Source of the DNA: Pseudoalteromonas rubra
GTDB lineage: Bacteria > Pseudomonadota > Gammaproteobacteria > Enterobacterales > Alteromonadaceae
NCBI RefSeq assembly: GCF_005886805.2
Contig: NZ_CP045430.1
Location: forward strand, 1,240,001-1,304,000
Direction: 5' to 3'
DNA: 64,000 bases
Below the pieces are notes generated by a model. It had not been told where the DNA came from and made no database searches. It was given only the letters and a program-made list of their open reading frames with translations. How positions within the stretch are numbered: the stretch's first letter is position 1; each line of letters starts with the position of its first letter. Made by a program: the position numbers and the translations under genes. Shown piece after piece: positions 46,560-54,885 of this stretch.

Positions 46560-47699
46560 ATGAGTGAACAAAATCAAACCTCTCTTTTTGCAAAGATCTT
46601 AAATTGGACCGCGATTGCATTACTGGTCTATCTTGTTTTAGTTGCTGTAGGCACCGTAAGTGGTGGTTTTAAATTAGCTTCAGGCGGCACAGAAGGTGCT
46701 AAAGAAATTTTTGCATTTGCAACAAACCCATTTGTCGCGTTAATGCTGGGTGCATTTGCCACCGCGCTCGTTCAGTCTTCATCTACCGTAACTTCAGTTA
46801 TTGTTGGTCTGGTTGCAGGTGGTCTGCCATTAGGCATCGCCATTCCTATGATCATGGGTGCTAACATTGGTACTACTATCACTAATACACTGGTTTCAAT
46901 TGGCCATATCCGTGATAAAGAAGAATTCCAGCGTGCATTTGCCGCATCGACAGTGCATGACTTCTTCAACCTGTTTGCAGTTGCAATTTTCCTGCCGCTG
47001 GAAATTATGTTTGGTCTGCTTGAAAAATTCTCTGCAGCACTGTCGCACCTGTTCGTTGGTGATGCAGACTTATCTCTAAAGAGCTATAACTTCATCAAAC
47101 CACTTGTAAAGCCTGCAGTTGGCCTGGTTAAAGACGCAGTAAGCTTCCTTGACGGTAAAGCTGTAGGTATTGCGATGGTTGTGGTTGGTATTGCCATGAT
47201 TTTATTCGCAGTAACCACCTTGGGTAAACTGCTTAAGAAAGCACTTGTAGGCCGCGCAAAAGAGCTTCTGCACAGTGCAATTGGTCGTGGCCCAATCGCT
47301 GGTATCAGCTCAGGTGCAGCCGTAACCGTGATGGTTCAATCTTCATCAACGACAACTAGCCTAATGATCCCTCTGGCAGGCAGCGGTGTATTCAACACGC
47401 GTCAAATCTATCCATTCACATTGGGTGCGAACATTGGTACAACTATCACAGCATTACTTGCTGCAACATCTATCACCGGTCCTAATGCAGAAGTTGCACT
47501 GACAATTGCATTGGTACACGTTATGTTTAACGTATTCGCTGTTGGCCTGATATACGGCTTGCCACTGCTTCGTGAAATCCCGCTGCAATTGGCCGAGAAA
47601 CTAGCACGCATTGGAACACGTAATAAATCTGCGGCATTTGGTTATGTACTAGGTTCCTTCTTTGTATTGCCTGGCCTGTTGATGCTTGCTATCAAATAA
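46560..47699 (+). CDS. nptA: Na+/phosphate cotransporter (PF02690 family)
   Basis: A 379-residue polytopic membrane protein of the Na/Pi-cotransporter family. Two inverted repeats carry the hallmark QSSS sequences: ALVQSSSTVTSVIVGLVAGG near 60-80 and VMVQSSSTTTSLMIPLAGSG near 255-275, each followed by GANIGTTIT. Length and order match Vibrio NptA. It takes up inorganic phosphate with sodium across the inner membrane, apt for a marine organism. The start ATG follows AAAATC without a strong ribosome-binding site. A Pho-box candidate upstream suggests PhoB control. A strong terminator follows. Confidence 0.93.
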   Translation: MSEQNQTSLFAKILNWTAIALLVYLVLVAVGTVSGGFKLASGGTEGAKEIFAFATNPFVALMLGAFATALVQSSSTVTSVIVGLVAGGLPLGIAIPMIMGANIGTTITNTLVSIGHIRDKEEFQRAFAASTVHDFFNLFAVAIFLPLEIMFGLLEKFSAALSHLFVGDADLSLKSYNFIKPLVKPAVGLVKDAVSFLDGKAVGIAMVVVGIAMILFAVTTLGKLLKKALVGRAKELLHSAIGRGPIAGISSGAAVTVMVQSSSTTTSLMIPLAGSGVFNTRQIYPFTLGANIGTTITALLAATSITGPNAEVALTIALVHVMFNVFAVGLIYGLPLLREIPLQLAEKLARIGTRNKSAAFGYVLGSFFVLPGLLMLAIK

Positions 47700-47736
47700 T
47701 CTGGCAGACAAAACAACGAGTAATTCGTTACTCGTA

Positions 47737-47764
47737 AAAAGGGCTCACTCATGAGCCCTTTTTT
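47737..47764 (+). terminator. intrinsic terminator of nptA
   Basis: AAAAGGGCTCA pairs with TGAGCCCTTTT around a CTCA loop and is followed by TTAATAAT, 38 bases past the stop codon. Confidence 0.9.
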
Positions 47765-47822
47765 AATAATTTTGACATATAACCCCGGCATAATGAGGTC
47801 GGTTTAATCTTTCGGCAGAATC

Positions 47823-48347
47823 ATGAATACACGTAAACGGTCTTTGACTTTTGATATACAGGACCAGGCCCAACAGCTGTTTTTCCTTGAGCAAGGCTCA
47901 CCATTCGATCAACTTGAGTTTTTCATCGAGCAAGACCAGTTGGTCGTGTCATGCCTGCTTCCGCAGGATGCAGTATCGGGCAACCAAATCCGTATTACGG
48001 CAAATCACCAGAACAACCGTGACGTTGACTTTGTAGGCATGGTTAAGCTAAAAGAAAAAGATATTATGACTGGCACCATTGAGATACGCCTTAGCGGTGC
48101 TGGGAAAATTGGCTCGTACAATCTGCAATTAAGCCTACTGGGTTATAAACAACGCGTCAAAAACAGCATGGATTACATGGCATACCTACCGCGTGAAATA
48201 CACCCAAATGAAAATCAAGCTCTGGTTACGGCCAACAACGCAAGGCATGCCGGTGGATTGTTTCAGGCTGTCATCCAATATCTGCGTACAGAAATTAATA
48301 ACCTGCTAGGCTCAACCAGGCAGGCTTATCTTACCGAACGAAAATGA
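47823..48347 (+). CDS. unknown 174-residue protein
   Basis: A soluble protein without signal peptide or membrane helix. The first part (about 8-120) is rich in beta-strand-like patterns (LTFDIQDQAQQLFFLEQ, QLVVSCLLPQDAVSG, TIEIRLSGAGKIGSYNLQLS), and the end is more polar. I recognise no domain. Its 3' end overlaps the convergent anmK by 36 bp (48312-48347), an unusual overlap. The ATG at 47823 follows CGGCAGAATC, a weak signal. Real because codon use and length look ordinary, but function cannot be guessed. Confidence 0.75.
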   Translation: MNTRKRSLTFDIQDQAQQLFFLEQGSPFDQLEFFIEQDQLVVSCLLPQDAVSGNQIRITANHQNNRDVDFVGMVKLKEKDIMTGTIEIRLSGAGKIGSYNLQLSLLGYKQRVKNSMDYMAYLPREIHPNENQALVTANNARHAGGLFQAVIQYLRTEINNLLGSTRQAYLTERK

Positions 48348-49478
48348 TCCACCACCAGCCACGCATTCATTAGCCAGGACTGCAAATAATGCTGCTTCTT
48401 TAGAATCGACACACACACCATCTTGCGACAGCTCAGACACCTCATAATCGTCTGGCAGTCCAGACCCAATCTTACTGACCAAAAATGTGTTGTGCGCACC
48501 ACCACCACTGACAATCAATTGCACGGAACCATCCAACTTAAGACGCTGTATATGTTCCAGCACACACCAAACAGTTAACTCATTGAGTGTAGCGAGCACG
48601 TCATAAGAAGACAGTAACTCAGGGCATTTGGCCCGCATTTCTTCCAACATGGTAAGATTAAACACTTCAGGTCCGGTGGTCTTTGGCGTGTCGAAATGAA
48701 AAAAAGGTATGGTTTTTAGCAAATCGAGCAAACTTTCACAGACTTCTCCCTTTGCGGCTAACCGTCCACCTTCATCGAAAGGCACATCAAAATAACGCTG
48801 ACAAAATGCATCCATGAGCGTATTGCCCGGCCCGATGTCTGAACATTGTACATCGTCTACCTGGCCATTACGCGGTAACACAGTGAAGTTTGCAATTCCA
48901 CCAAGGTTTAACAAAATACGATGCACCTGTGTGCTCTGATATAACAGGTAGTCGCCGTACTGTGCCAGTGGCGCGCCCTCGCCTCCCTTTGCAATGTGCT
49001 TTTGTCTGAAATCCGAAACGGTGATTATCTGAGTATGTGTTGCAACCTGATCTCCGTCCCCTAGCTGCAGTGTCCCGTCACCGAAGTCGACATGCATATG
49101 CTGATGATGAGGGCAGTGAAATATAGTCTGGCCATGGCTGGCTATCAAATCTATGTCTGACGTATTGACTTGCCACTGAGACAGAGTTTGATTAATTAAC
49201 TTTGCGTGGTATTGCCCAATCCAGGGGTTGAGTAAGGTGATGTATTCAAGGTTAACGGTCTCTTTGGCAAAAACTGCTCGAACCTTGGTTTTAAATTCGC
49301 TGTCGTAGGTATGTGTTTCAAATTTTAGCAGCTTACATTGTGTCTCCGTGCCTGAGCCAGTCACCTCACACAAGGCCAGATCCAGGCCATCGAGAGAAGT
49401 CCCGCTCATCAATCCCAATATCTTGCGAACTGGTTTAGTTGAGATTGCGTAGAGCTGACTAATTTGTTTAAGTCCCAT
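48312..49478 (-). CDS. anmK: anhydro-N-acetylmuramic acid kinase
   Basis: A 388-residue sugar kinase that phosphorylates and opens 1,6-anhydro-MurNAc from peptidoglycan turnover, giving MurNAc-6-P. The ATP-binding start ILGLMSGTSLDGLDLALCEV lies at about 20-39, preceded by an extra 19 residues compared with E. coli (369). Other conserved parts: DLIASHGQTIFHCPHH, NLGGIANFTVL, DIGPGNTLMDAFC, and LIVSGGGAHNTFL with SKEAALFAVLANE. The Shine-Dalgarno AAGGAT overlaps the stop of the preceding gene four bases upstream. It is the last gene of a tight trio with a solute-binding protein and an unknown exported protein. Confidence 0.95.
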   Translation of the reverse strand: MGLKQISQLYAISTKPVRKILGLMSGTSLDGLDLALCEVTGSGTETQCKLLKFETHTYDSEFKTKVRAVFAKETVNLEYITLLNPWIGQYHAKLINQTLSQWQVNTSDIDLIASHGQTIFHCPHHQHMHVDFGDGTLQLGDGDQVATHTQIITVSDFRQKHIAKGGEGAPLAQYGDYLLYQSTQVHRILLNLGGIANFTVLPRNGQVDDVQCSDIGPGNTLMDAFCQRYFDVPFDEGGRLAAKGEVCESLLDLLKTIPFFHFDTPKTTGPEVFNLTMLEEMRAKCPELLSSYDVLATLNELTVWCVLEHIQRLKLDGSVQLIVSGGGAHNTFLVSKIGSGLPDDYEVSELSQDGVCVDSKEAALFAVLANECVAGGGSFSFGKISLPG

Positions 49479-49482
49479 TGTA

Positions 49483-49905
49483 TTAATATCCTTCGTTATT
49501 GGCTGCCACTACTGCCACAACAGGATAATCATTTTCGCCTAACTCCAGTGTGAAGTTGCGTTTTTCGTAGCCCTCTAGCAGAATTTTTTTTGGTAATGCG
49601 TTAACCCGCAATGCCGTACCGTCAGCATAAATCACCATCAGTTGCTCAGGTTCGAGGATACGCCTGCCCGAAGAAAGGTTTTCAAGGCTGAGTATCACAG
49701 CACGGTGTCCATCGTCATTCGACATTGCCACACTGCGGTTGACCTTAAAGTCACTTTTTGCCGGCCTCATGCGATCTGCACGGTCAAAAAATAAAGCGCC
49801 GAGCTTCATTTGCATGCTGTCAAAACGATAGGGCTTAAGATCGTCGGCAATAGCAGAGACCGAAACCACCATCATCAAACTCATTATCAAGCCAGCTTTG
49901 TGCAT
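49483..49905 (-). CDS. unknown exported 140-residue protein
   Basis: Signal peptide at about 1-20 (GLIMSLMMVVSVSAIADD) and a mature domain of about 120 residues with alternating strands (FDSMQMKLGALFFD, HRAVILSLENLSSG, LMVIYADGTALRVNALP, NFTLELGENDYPVVAVV), which suggests an immunoglobulin-like beta sandwich. No cysteine and no catalytic motif. It begins 3 bp after the stop of the solute-binding protein and ends 4 bp before anmK, with GGAG well placed before the ATG. The tight packing predicts a role shared with both neighbours, perhaps cell-wall or sugar binding; this is inference only. Confidence 0.8.
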   Translation of the reverse strand: MHKAGLIMSLMMVVSVSAIADDLKPYRFDSMQMKLGALFFDRADRMRPAKSDFKVNRSVAMSNDDGHRAVILSLENLSSGRRILEPEQLMVIYADGTALRVNALPKKILLEGYEKRNFTLELGENDYPVVAVVAANNEGY

Positions 49906-49908
49906 CTA

Positions 49909-50706
49909 TCACACTCCGTAAAATGACTCGAGGCTCGCACTTTTTGGTCGTGCCTCTGTATTTATGCCATATTGACCAATTAAATCGGCTATCTCGTCTT
50001 TCAGGGCGTCGATAGCGGCATTAATCTCATCTATTTGCTGCTTATTAAATGATTTTCGGCTTAACATAAAATGAATCGCGTTGTCATTTACCACATAAGG
50101 GTGTATTCGCATCTGCTCAAAACCCAACTTCTCTATGTAGTAGAAACCCGAAAACTCATCTTCAATTAAAAAATCGACACGTTTGCGATTCACCAGCTGC
50201 ATGCGCTGGTTGATGCTCGGTACTTCAAGCAACCGTTCTCTGTACCAGGCAATTTTTAAAATTTGTTCGAGCTCTTTGCCGTAGTACGCGCCAGGATTAG
50301 ACACAAACGTGTGTTCTGAAGCAAATAGCTCAGTCAAACTTCTGACTTCTTTAACCCGTTCCTTGCGTGTAAACAAGCGCATTCTCTCTCGACGATATGC
50401 CTGGCTAAAAAAAGCCAGTTCAGCCCTTTGCGTATTGAAGCTGGCAGAAGGCAAGATATCTATGAACCCCTTAGATAGCTCAGTGATACCGCGGGCCGAT
50501 GAAGGTAACTGTACAAAATCGATACACAGCTTAGCTTTACTGAACACCCTGCGGGTGATGTCTACATCCAAACCGTAAGGCACGGTGTCTCGGTACATCA
50601 CGTAAGGTGGCCAACTGGTACCAACACCAACCTTGTAACGTGTATCACATTGTTCACTGGCAAGCGCAGCGATGGGCAGGAAAAACAATAGAAAAATTAA
50701 ATGCAC
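49909..50706 (-). CDS. periplasmic solute-binding protein (SBP_bac_3-like)
   Basis: A 265-residue protein with a GTG start at 50706 and a signal peptide (LIFLLFFLPIAALASEQ). The mature part has the type 3 solute-binding fold: YKVGVGTSWPPYVMYRDTVP near 24-43, GLDVDITRRVF, FIDILPSASFNTQRAELAFF and VDFLIEDEFSGFYYI. No ABC permease or ATPase is adjacent. Such orphan binding proteins often act as sensors or lack transport partners. It heads the operon with the unknown exported protein and AnmK, 3 bp apart, suggesting that it could bind a muropeptide or amino-acid ligand from the wall; not proven. Confidence 0.85.
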   Translation of the reverse strand: MHLIFLLFFLPIAALASEQCDTRYKVGVGTSWPPYVMYRDTVPYGLDVDITRRVFSKAKLCIDFVQLPSSARGITELSKGFIDILPSASFNTQRAELAFFSQAYRRERMRLFTRKERVKEVRSLTELFASEHTFVSNPGAYYGKELEQILKIAWYRERLLEVPSINQRMQLVNRKRVDFLIEDEFSGFYYIEKLGFEQMRIHPYVVNDNAIHFMLSRKSFNKQQIDEINAAIDALKDEIADLIGQYGINTEARPKSASLESFYGV

Positions 50707-50761
50707 GATGTCTAACTATCATTAATATTAGCTAGATTATGAAGGATAACTGGAAGAAAAC

Positions 50762-50781
50762 AAAGGCGCCGAAGCGCCTTT
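50762..50781 (-). terminator. intrinsic terminator of the chitinase cluster
   Basis: AAAGGCGC/GCGCCTTT stem with a CGAA loop (UUCG on the transcript), followed on the minus strand by TTTTC, about 70 bases past chiA. Confidence 0.88.
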
Positions 50782-50849
50782 ATTGATTATTGTTGGCCAA
50801 TCCCTTGGTCAATCAGAGGCCAAACCCTGACCTCTGATATCAACATACT

Positions 50850-53315
50850 TTATAGTGCTTTCCACACCATCGCTTTACCTGGCTCTTCACCACGCGTCCA
50901 CCATTTTGCTTCGTACAAGTTACCTTGATAGCTAACGCGGTCGCCTCCGACATAGACTTTATTTCTATCCCAAGGATCTGCACCTACTGAAGAATCAGTC
51001 ACAGTCACATCAAATGACGCTGTAGTCGTCGCAGTACCGTCAGATACAGCAACGGTCACCTGATAAGTTGTATCCTGTGTTACTTCCGGCGCTGTAATTG
51101 TGGCGTTCGCGCCCTGACCGTTGACAGTCAGGCCATTGCTTGCTGACCAAGTGTAAGTGAGTGCATCACCATTTGGATCCGTTGCACTTACCTGTACTGA
51201 TGTGCTGGTGTTTTCCGCAAGTGATACTGCAGCGATTGGTGATACAACAGGTGCATCGTTACCTGTTGAAGGCGCTTTTACCAACACAGTAACATTGCGC
51301 GTTGTAGTCGCTTCGCCATCAGATACAGCAATCGTTAACGTATACTCGATATCCTGAGTAACCACTGGTGCCGCAACACCGACTGAAGTAGTCGTTGCAT
51401 TAGTCAGCGTCAAAGCGCTCGGCGCACTCCATGTGTAAGTCAGAGGCTGATTATCTGGGTCAGACGCTGTAGCTGTCACTGTGATTGAGCCACCTGACTG
51501 CACTACAACGTTACTATCTACAGACACAACTGGCGGCTTATTAACTGGCACACCACCAGTCAGGCCATCGTACATTGCATTTAGAATATCACCATTATCC
51601 GCGTCAATTTCCCAGGCAAACAAACCACCCAAGTCATACAAGTTAACGTAACGGCCTTTCGCTTCTACAGAACGCGCGCTATCGAACGTCAGCAATTTAC
51701 CATTGCTGCGATTCCAAACGTAAGCTGCTTCAGCTTGATCGTCATAGCCTACTTCAAATCCATTCAGGCCTGTACCATTTGGACCAACCAGATTAGCGGC
51801 AATGGCTTTATAATCCATGATACCTGGTTCCCAAACCCCCTCTGAAGTTGAACCTGCGTATTTACCATTACCAGGTGCAGTCATTGGGTTGCCCGAGATA
51901 GTGGTATTCTGGTCTAGCACGCCTTCCCAGCCACGGCCATACATTGCAGCACCCATTACAATTTTCTTGGAATTAACGCCCTGTTGAAGCAACAGTTGTA
52001 CCGCATTGTGGGCTGTATAAGCAGGACCCTTGCGCGGCTCACCATTATCATCTACACCAGTGCCATTACATTCGTCCTGACTCAGGTGCGAACCACAATA
52101 GAGTCCAGTCTGGTGACCTGTAACATTATTCCAGCCGCCGTAAAAGTCATAGGTCATTGCAAAGATGTAATCCATGTACTGCTGAGCAGCCTGATAGTCA
52201 ACATCTTCGATTTTGTCGTAACCAGAACCGATTGCAGAAGTAAGCTCATAGGTGCGGCCAGTTTCGGCTTCCAGCTCATCAAGCATGGCACGAAGCTCAG
52301 CCATCAACGCAATATAGGCAGGACCATCATTGACTGGATCGCCCAAATCAGGATTTGGACCATCACCACCAGGGAATTCCCAGTCAATGTCTACGCCGTC
52401 ATAGAATTTCCAGGTTTTCAGGAATTTCTTCATTGAAGCGACGAAAACGTCACGGTTTGCTTTCGTTGTAAAGCCGTGGAATGGGTCAGAAAGCGTCCAA
52501 CCACCAACGGAAGGCAGAATCTTAAGATCAGGGTAACGCTGTTTAAGTGCCATCAGCTGAGCATATGTACCACGGATTGGGTCGTTTTGATTCACGCCAG
52601 GCAGTGTTTTCTGCACAGCAGCCCAGGGATCGTGAATGACGACTTCATAATCAGCTGTTCCCGCACAAGCCTTTTGCAATGCGCGCCAGCTATTACCATT
52701 TTCAATTTCTTTCAGCGACTCATTCGCGCCACAGATTGGAATAAATCCATACAGCAGGTGACTCAGGTTTTGTGCAGGAATGTTGGTAACGTCAAAGTCA
52801 CGGCCGTAGATTCCCCATTCTACAAAGTAAGCACCTGTTACTTTGCCCGGGATTGTGCCGTTGTTACGGTTATTCGGGTTAACATCCATAGGCAGAGGCT
52901 CAAGATGACCACCATCTGTATCGGCAATCACTATCTCTTTACCAGCACTTCTTGCACAACCCGTGCTATCACACAGCTCAACATACAAAGTATGGCGACC
53001 AGATTGCATATAAGGGAAAGTGATAGTGCCGCTCTTTGTGCCGGCTGTTAACGTACCTTCATTGACAAGCTGGTTGTCAAAGTAGACTTTATAACTGTCA
53101 CCACCTGTACCACTCCAGGCGTTCCATTTAATCTGAATATCAACTTTATCTTTAGCAGTTACCAAGTCTTTGTATGACCCGTTTCCATCGAGTACAACAT
53201 CTACAAAAGAATACACTTGTGGCTCCCAGCTCAAGCTAGGTGTTGAAGGTGCAGCTAATACTGAACCGCTCATAAGTGCTAAGCCTATCGCTGTACTTAT
53301 CTGTTTAATCTTCAT
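50850..53315 (-). CDS. chiA: GH18 chitinase ChiA
   Basis: An 821-residue secreted endo/exo-chitinase. Signal peptide about 1-21 (ends VLAAPS). N-terminal ChiN-type beta domain (about 24-132), GH18 TIM barrel (about 158-585) with active-site motif DGVDIDWE at 306-313 (Glu313 the acid; Serratia ChiA Glu315), then two PKD/Ig-like domains (about 593-680 and 688-775), and a C-terminal CBM5/12 chitin-binding domain (about 778-821) with WDRNKVYVGGDRVSYQG and YEAKWWTRGEEPG. The same cluster's LPMO carries an almost identical final domain. The start has TTGAGAAAGTA upstream, a sequence shared with chiC. Confidence 0.96.
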   Translation of the reverse strand: MKIKQISTAIGLALMSGSVLAAPSTPSLSWEPQVYSFVDVVLDGNGSYKDLVTAKDKVDIQIKWNAWSGTGGDSYKVYFDNQLVNEGTLTAGTKSGTITFPYMQSGRHTLYVELCDSTGCARSAGKEIVIADTDGGHLEPLPMDVNPNNRNNGTIPGKVTGAYFVEWGIYGRDFDVTNIPAQNLSHLLYGFIPICGANESLKEIENGNSWRALQKACAGTADYEVVIHDPWAAVQKTLPGVNQNDPIRGTYAQLMALKQRYPDLKILPSVGGWTLSDPFHGFTTKANRDVFVASMKKFLKTWKFYDGVDIDWEFPGGDGPNPDLGDPVNDGPAYIALMAELRAMLDELEAETGRTYELTSAIGSGYDKIEDVDYQAAQQYMDYIFAMTYDFYGGWNNVTGHQTGLYCGSHLSQDECNGTGVDDNGEPRKGPAYTAHNAVQLLLQQGVNSKKIVMGAAMYGRGWEGVLDQNTTISGNPMTAPGNGKYAGSTSEGVWEPGIMDYKAIAANLVGPNGTGLNGFEVGYDDQAEAAYVWNRSNGKLLTFDSARSVEAKGRYVNLYDLGGLFAWEIDADNGDILNAMYDGLTGGVPVNKPPVVSVDSNVVVQSGGSITVTATASDPDNQPLTYTWSAPSALTLTNATTTSVGVAAPVVTQDIEYTLTIAVSDGEATTTRNVTVLVKAPSTGNDAPVVSPIAAVSLAENTSTSVQVSATDPNGDALTYTWSASNGLTVNGQGANATITAPEVTQDTTYQVTVAVSDGTATTTASFDVTVTDSSVGADPWDRNKVYVGGDRVSYQGNLYEAKWWTRGEEPGKAMVWKAL

Positions 53316-53331
53316 TACTTTCTCAACCTTA
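53316..53331 (-). promoter_or_regulatory. shared leader motif before chiA
   Basis: Directly before the chiA ATG the transcript reads TAAGGTTGAGAAAGTA. Nearly the same motif (AAAGGTTGAAGAAAGT) lies directly before chiC (58012-58027). It includes the ribosome-binding site and could be a common translation or regulation element. Confidence 0.45.
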
Positions 53332-53396
53332 TTTACATGTTATATCCAAACCCCGAGGGGTGAGTTATTGGTACTGCTTAAAACTGTTTTGTCTGA

Positions 53397-54833
53397 CTAA
53401 AGCGCTTTCCAGACCTGTGCTTTTCCTGGTTCCTCACCACGTGTCCACCATTTGGCTTCGTAGTTTTTATTACCATGAGAGACTTTATCGCCACCTACGT
53501 AAGTTTTAGAGGCCTTCCACTGAGGAAAAGTTGATACAGGTACATCCTTAACCGTGACAGTGAAGTCTCTGGAAGTAACTAATTCACCATCCGATACAGC
53601 TACCGACACGGTATACTGTGTATCTGCTGAGACTTCACCGCTTTGTAAAGAGATAGTGGCGCCGCTGCCTGTCATAGAGAGCCCAGCAGGCAGTGTCCAG
53701 TTGTATACAAGCTCGGTCTGTTCATCATCAAAGGCATGCACGTGTACCTGTACTTGTGCATTCTCATCCATCACAACCGGGTCAGGTTGATGAACCGTAG
53801 GAGGCGTGTTTGGCGCCTTAGGTACGATAGTGAGGTTATAGGTGTACGCCGCATCTGTTACGAACACCTGATTACTAAGCAAATTCGCTTCATCGAACAC
53901 CACGTCGCCATTAGTCTGTTTGACACCGACCTGAACATCATTGGCATAGGTTGCATTCAGCTGACCTGCCAGCACAGTCGCCCAACTGGCCTGATTTTGC
54001 GCCGTGACTGCTAAAGAATGTTTGACAATTTCCTGGCCGTTTTGGTCAAAAACGCGCGCCCACACGAGGTCGCCAGCGTTAGCAATCTGTCCCCGGCTAA
54101 CAAAATAGCCAGCTGCGTACCAGTCGGTAGGCTGCGAATCAGACACTATGTTAATGTCGCTACAGTTGTAAAAGCCTTCTCCAACGACATCATTGCGCTG
54201 CCAGCGCGTATACAAAATAGCGTCGCCACTACGGCCTTGAGGTATCTGAATGGTCATTTCGTAAATACGTTTACCATCCGGATCTTTGACAAAATCTACG
54301 TTACCAATCTCTGTGATCAAGTCGATACTGCCCCACGTCATGACGTCTGTCGCCGGGTTAAACCCAGGCTTGGTCAGATAGAACTTCCAGAAGCTGGGGT
54401 TGTGCGGTGTCGTCGCATGAAAGCGAATTGCCAGCTCACCATTTGCATTAGGACGAACCTCTGTCTTTTGCCAATCGGCTGACGGCAGATTCATGCCACG
54501 TTTTTCATGTGAGCCCGCCGCACAGAGAGTGCCGTCTGGTATATTCTTCTCTACAGCCTGTTGGTTGTTGTAATCTGGCGTATTAACGGCGAATTCGTGT
54601 TCCTGAATAAACTGCACGTAGCCTGATTCCAGATAAGCAGCCCGACAGGCAGCATTGGGGATATTGGAACCATCTTCTGGCCACCAGTACCCTCCTTGGT
54701 CTTCACAAATAGCCTGCCTCGCAAGCGGAAAATCCATGTAACCATGGCTTGCAGCCAGGTCGCTGTAGCACAATGCTGACAATACCAATGCGCTGATTGC
54801 GCTCTGCTGTGATAGTAATTTAAACGTTTTCAT
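53397..54833 (-). CDS. AA10 lytic polysaccharide monooxygenase (chitin-active), GbpA-like
   Basis: A 478-residue secreted copper enzyme that cuts crystalline chitin oxidatively. Signal peptide cleavage before His30 (DLAAS-HGYMDFPLARQ) gives the N-terminal copper histidine; the second is in IRFHATTPHNPSFWKFYLTK. Disulphide cysteines lie in ICEDQGGYWWPEDG and NAACRAAYL. After the AA10 domain (30-210) come a GbpA-type domain 2 (about 225-330), an Ig/PKD-like domain (about 335-425) and a CBM5/12 chitin-binding domain (about 435-478) ending YEAKWWTRGEEPGKAQVWKA. It is flanked by two GH18 genes on the same strand, and the intergenic gaps are short. Confidence 0.96.
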   Translation of the reverse strand: MKTFKLLSQQSAISALVLSALCYSDLAASHGYMDFPLARQAICEDQGGYWWPEDGSNIPNAACRAAYLESGYVQFIQEHEFAVNTPDYNNQQAVEKNIPDGTLCAAGSHEKRGMNLPSADWQKTEVRPNANGELAIRFHATTPHNPSFWKFYLTKPGFNPATDVMTWGSIDLITEIGNVDFVKDPDGKRIYEMTIQIPQGRSGDAILYTRWQRNDVVGEGFYNCSDINIVSDSQPTDWYAAGYFVSRGQIANAGDLVWARVFDQNGQEIVKHSLAVTAQNQASWATVLAGQLNATYANDVQVGVKQTNGDVVFDEANLLSNQVFVTDAAYTYNLTIVPKAPNTPPTVHQPDPVVMDENAQVQVHVHAFDDEQTELVYNWTLPAGLSMTGSGATISLQSGEVSADTQYTVSVAVSDGELVTSRDFTVTVKDVPVSTFPQWKASKTYVGGDKVSHGNKNYEAKWWTRGEEPGKAQVWKAL

Positions 54834-54849
54834 AGTTTGCCTCTATCAT

Positions 54850-54865
54850 AGGGGCCGAAGCCCCT
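54850..54865 (-). other. intergenic hairpin between chiC and the LPMO gene
   Basis: AGGGGC/GCCCCT stem with a UUCG loop on the transcript, without a T run. It may stabilise or process the mRNA so that the downstream LPMO and chiA are made in different amounts from chiC. Confidence 0.6.
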
Positions 54866-54885
54866 GTCCTTTGAAATTGGGTCGG

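Noticed and set aside
51984..52436. 150-codon plus-strand frame inside chiA
   Set aside because: It is antisense to the GH18 catalytic domain; codon pattern and motifs support chiA.
52476..53051. 191-codon plus-strand frame opposite chiA
   Set aside because: Antisense to chiA N-terminal region without ribosome-binding site or family motif.
53736..54482. Long plus-strand frames opposite the LPMO gene (92 and 154 codons)
   Set aside because: Antisense shadows of a gene with clear copper histidines and domain order.
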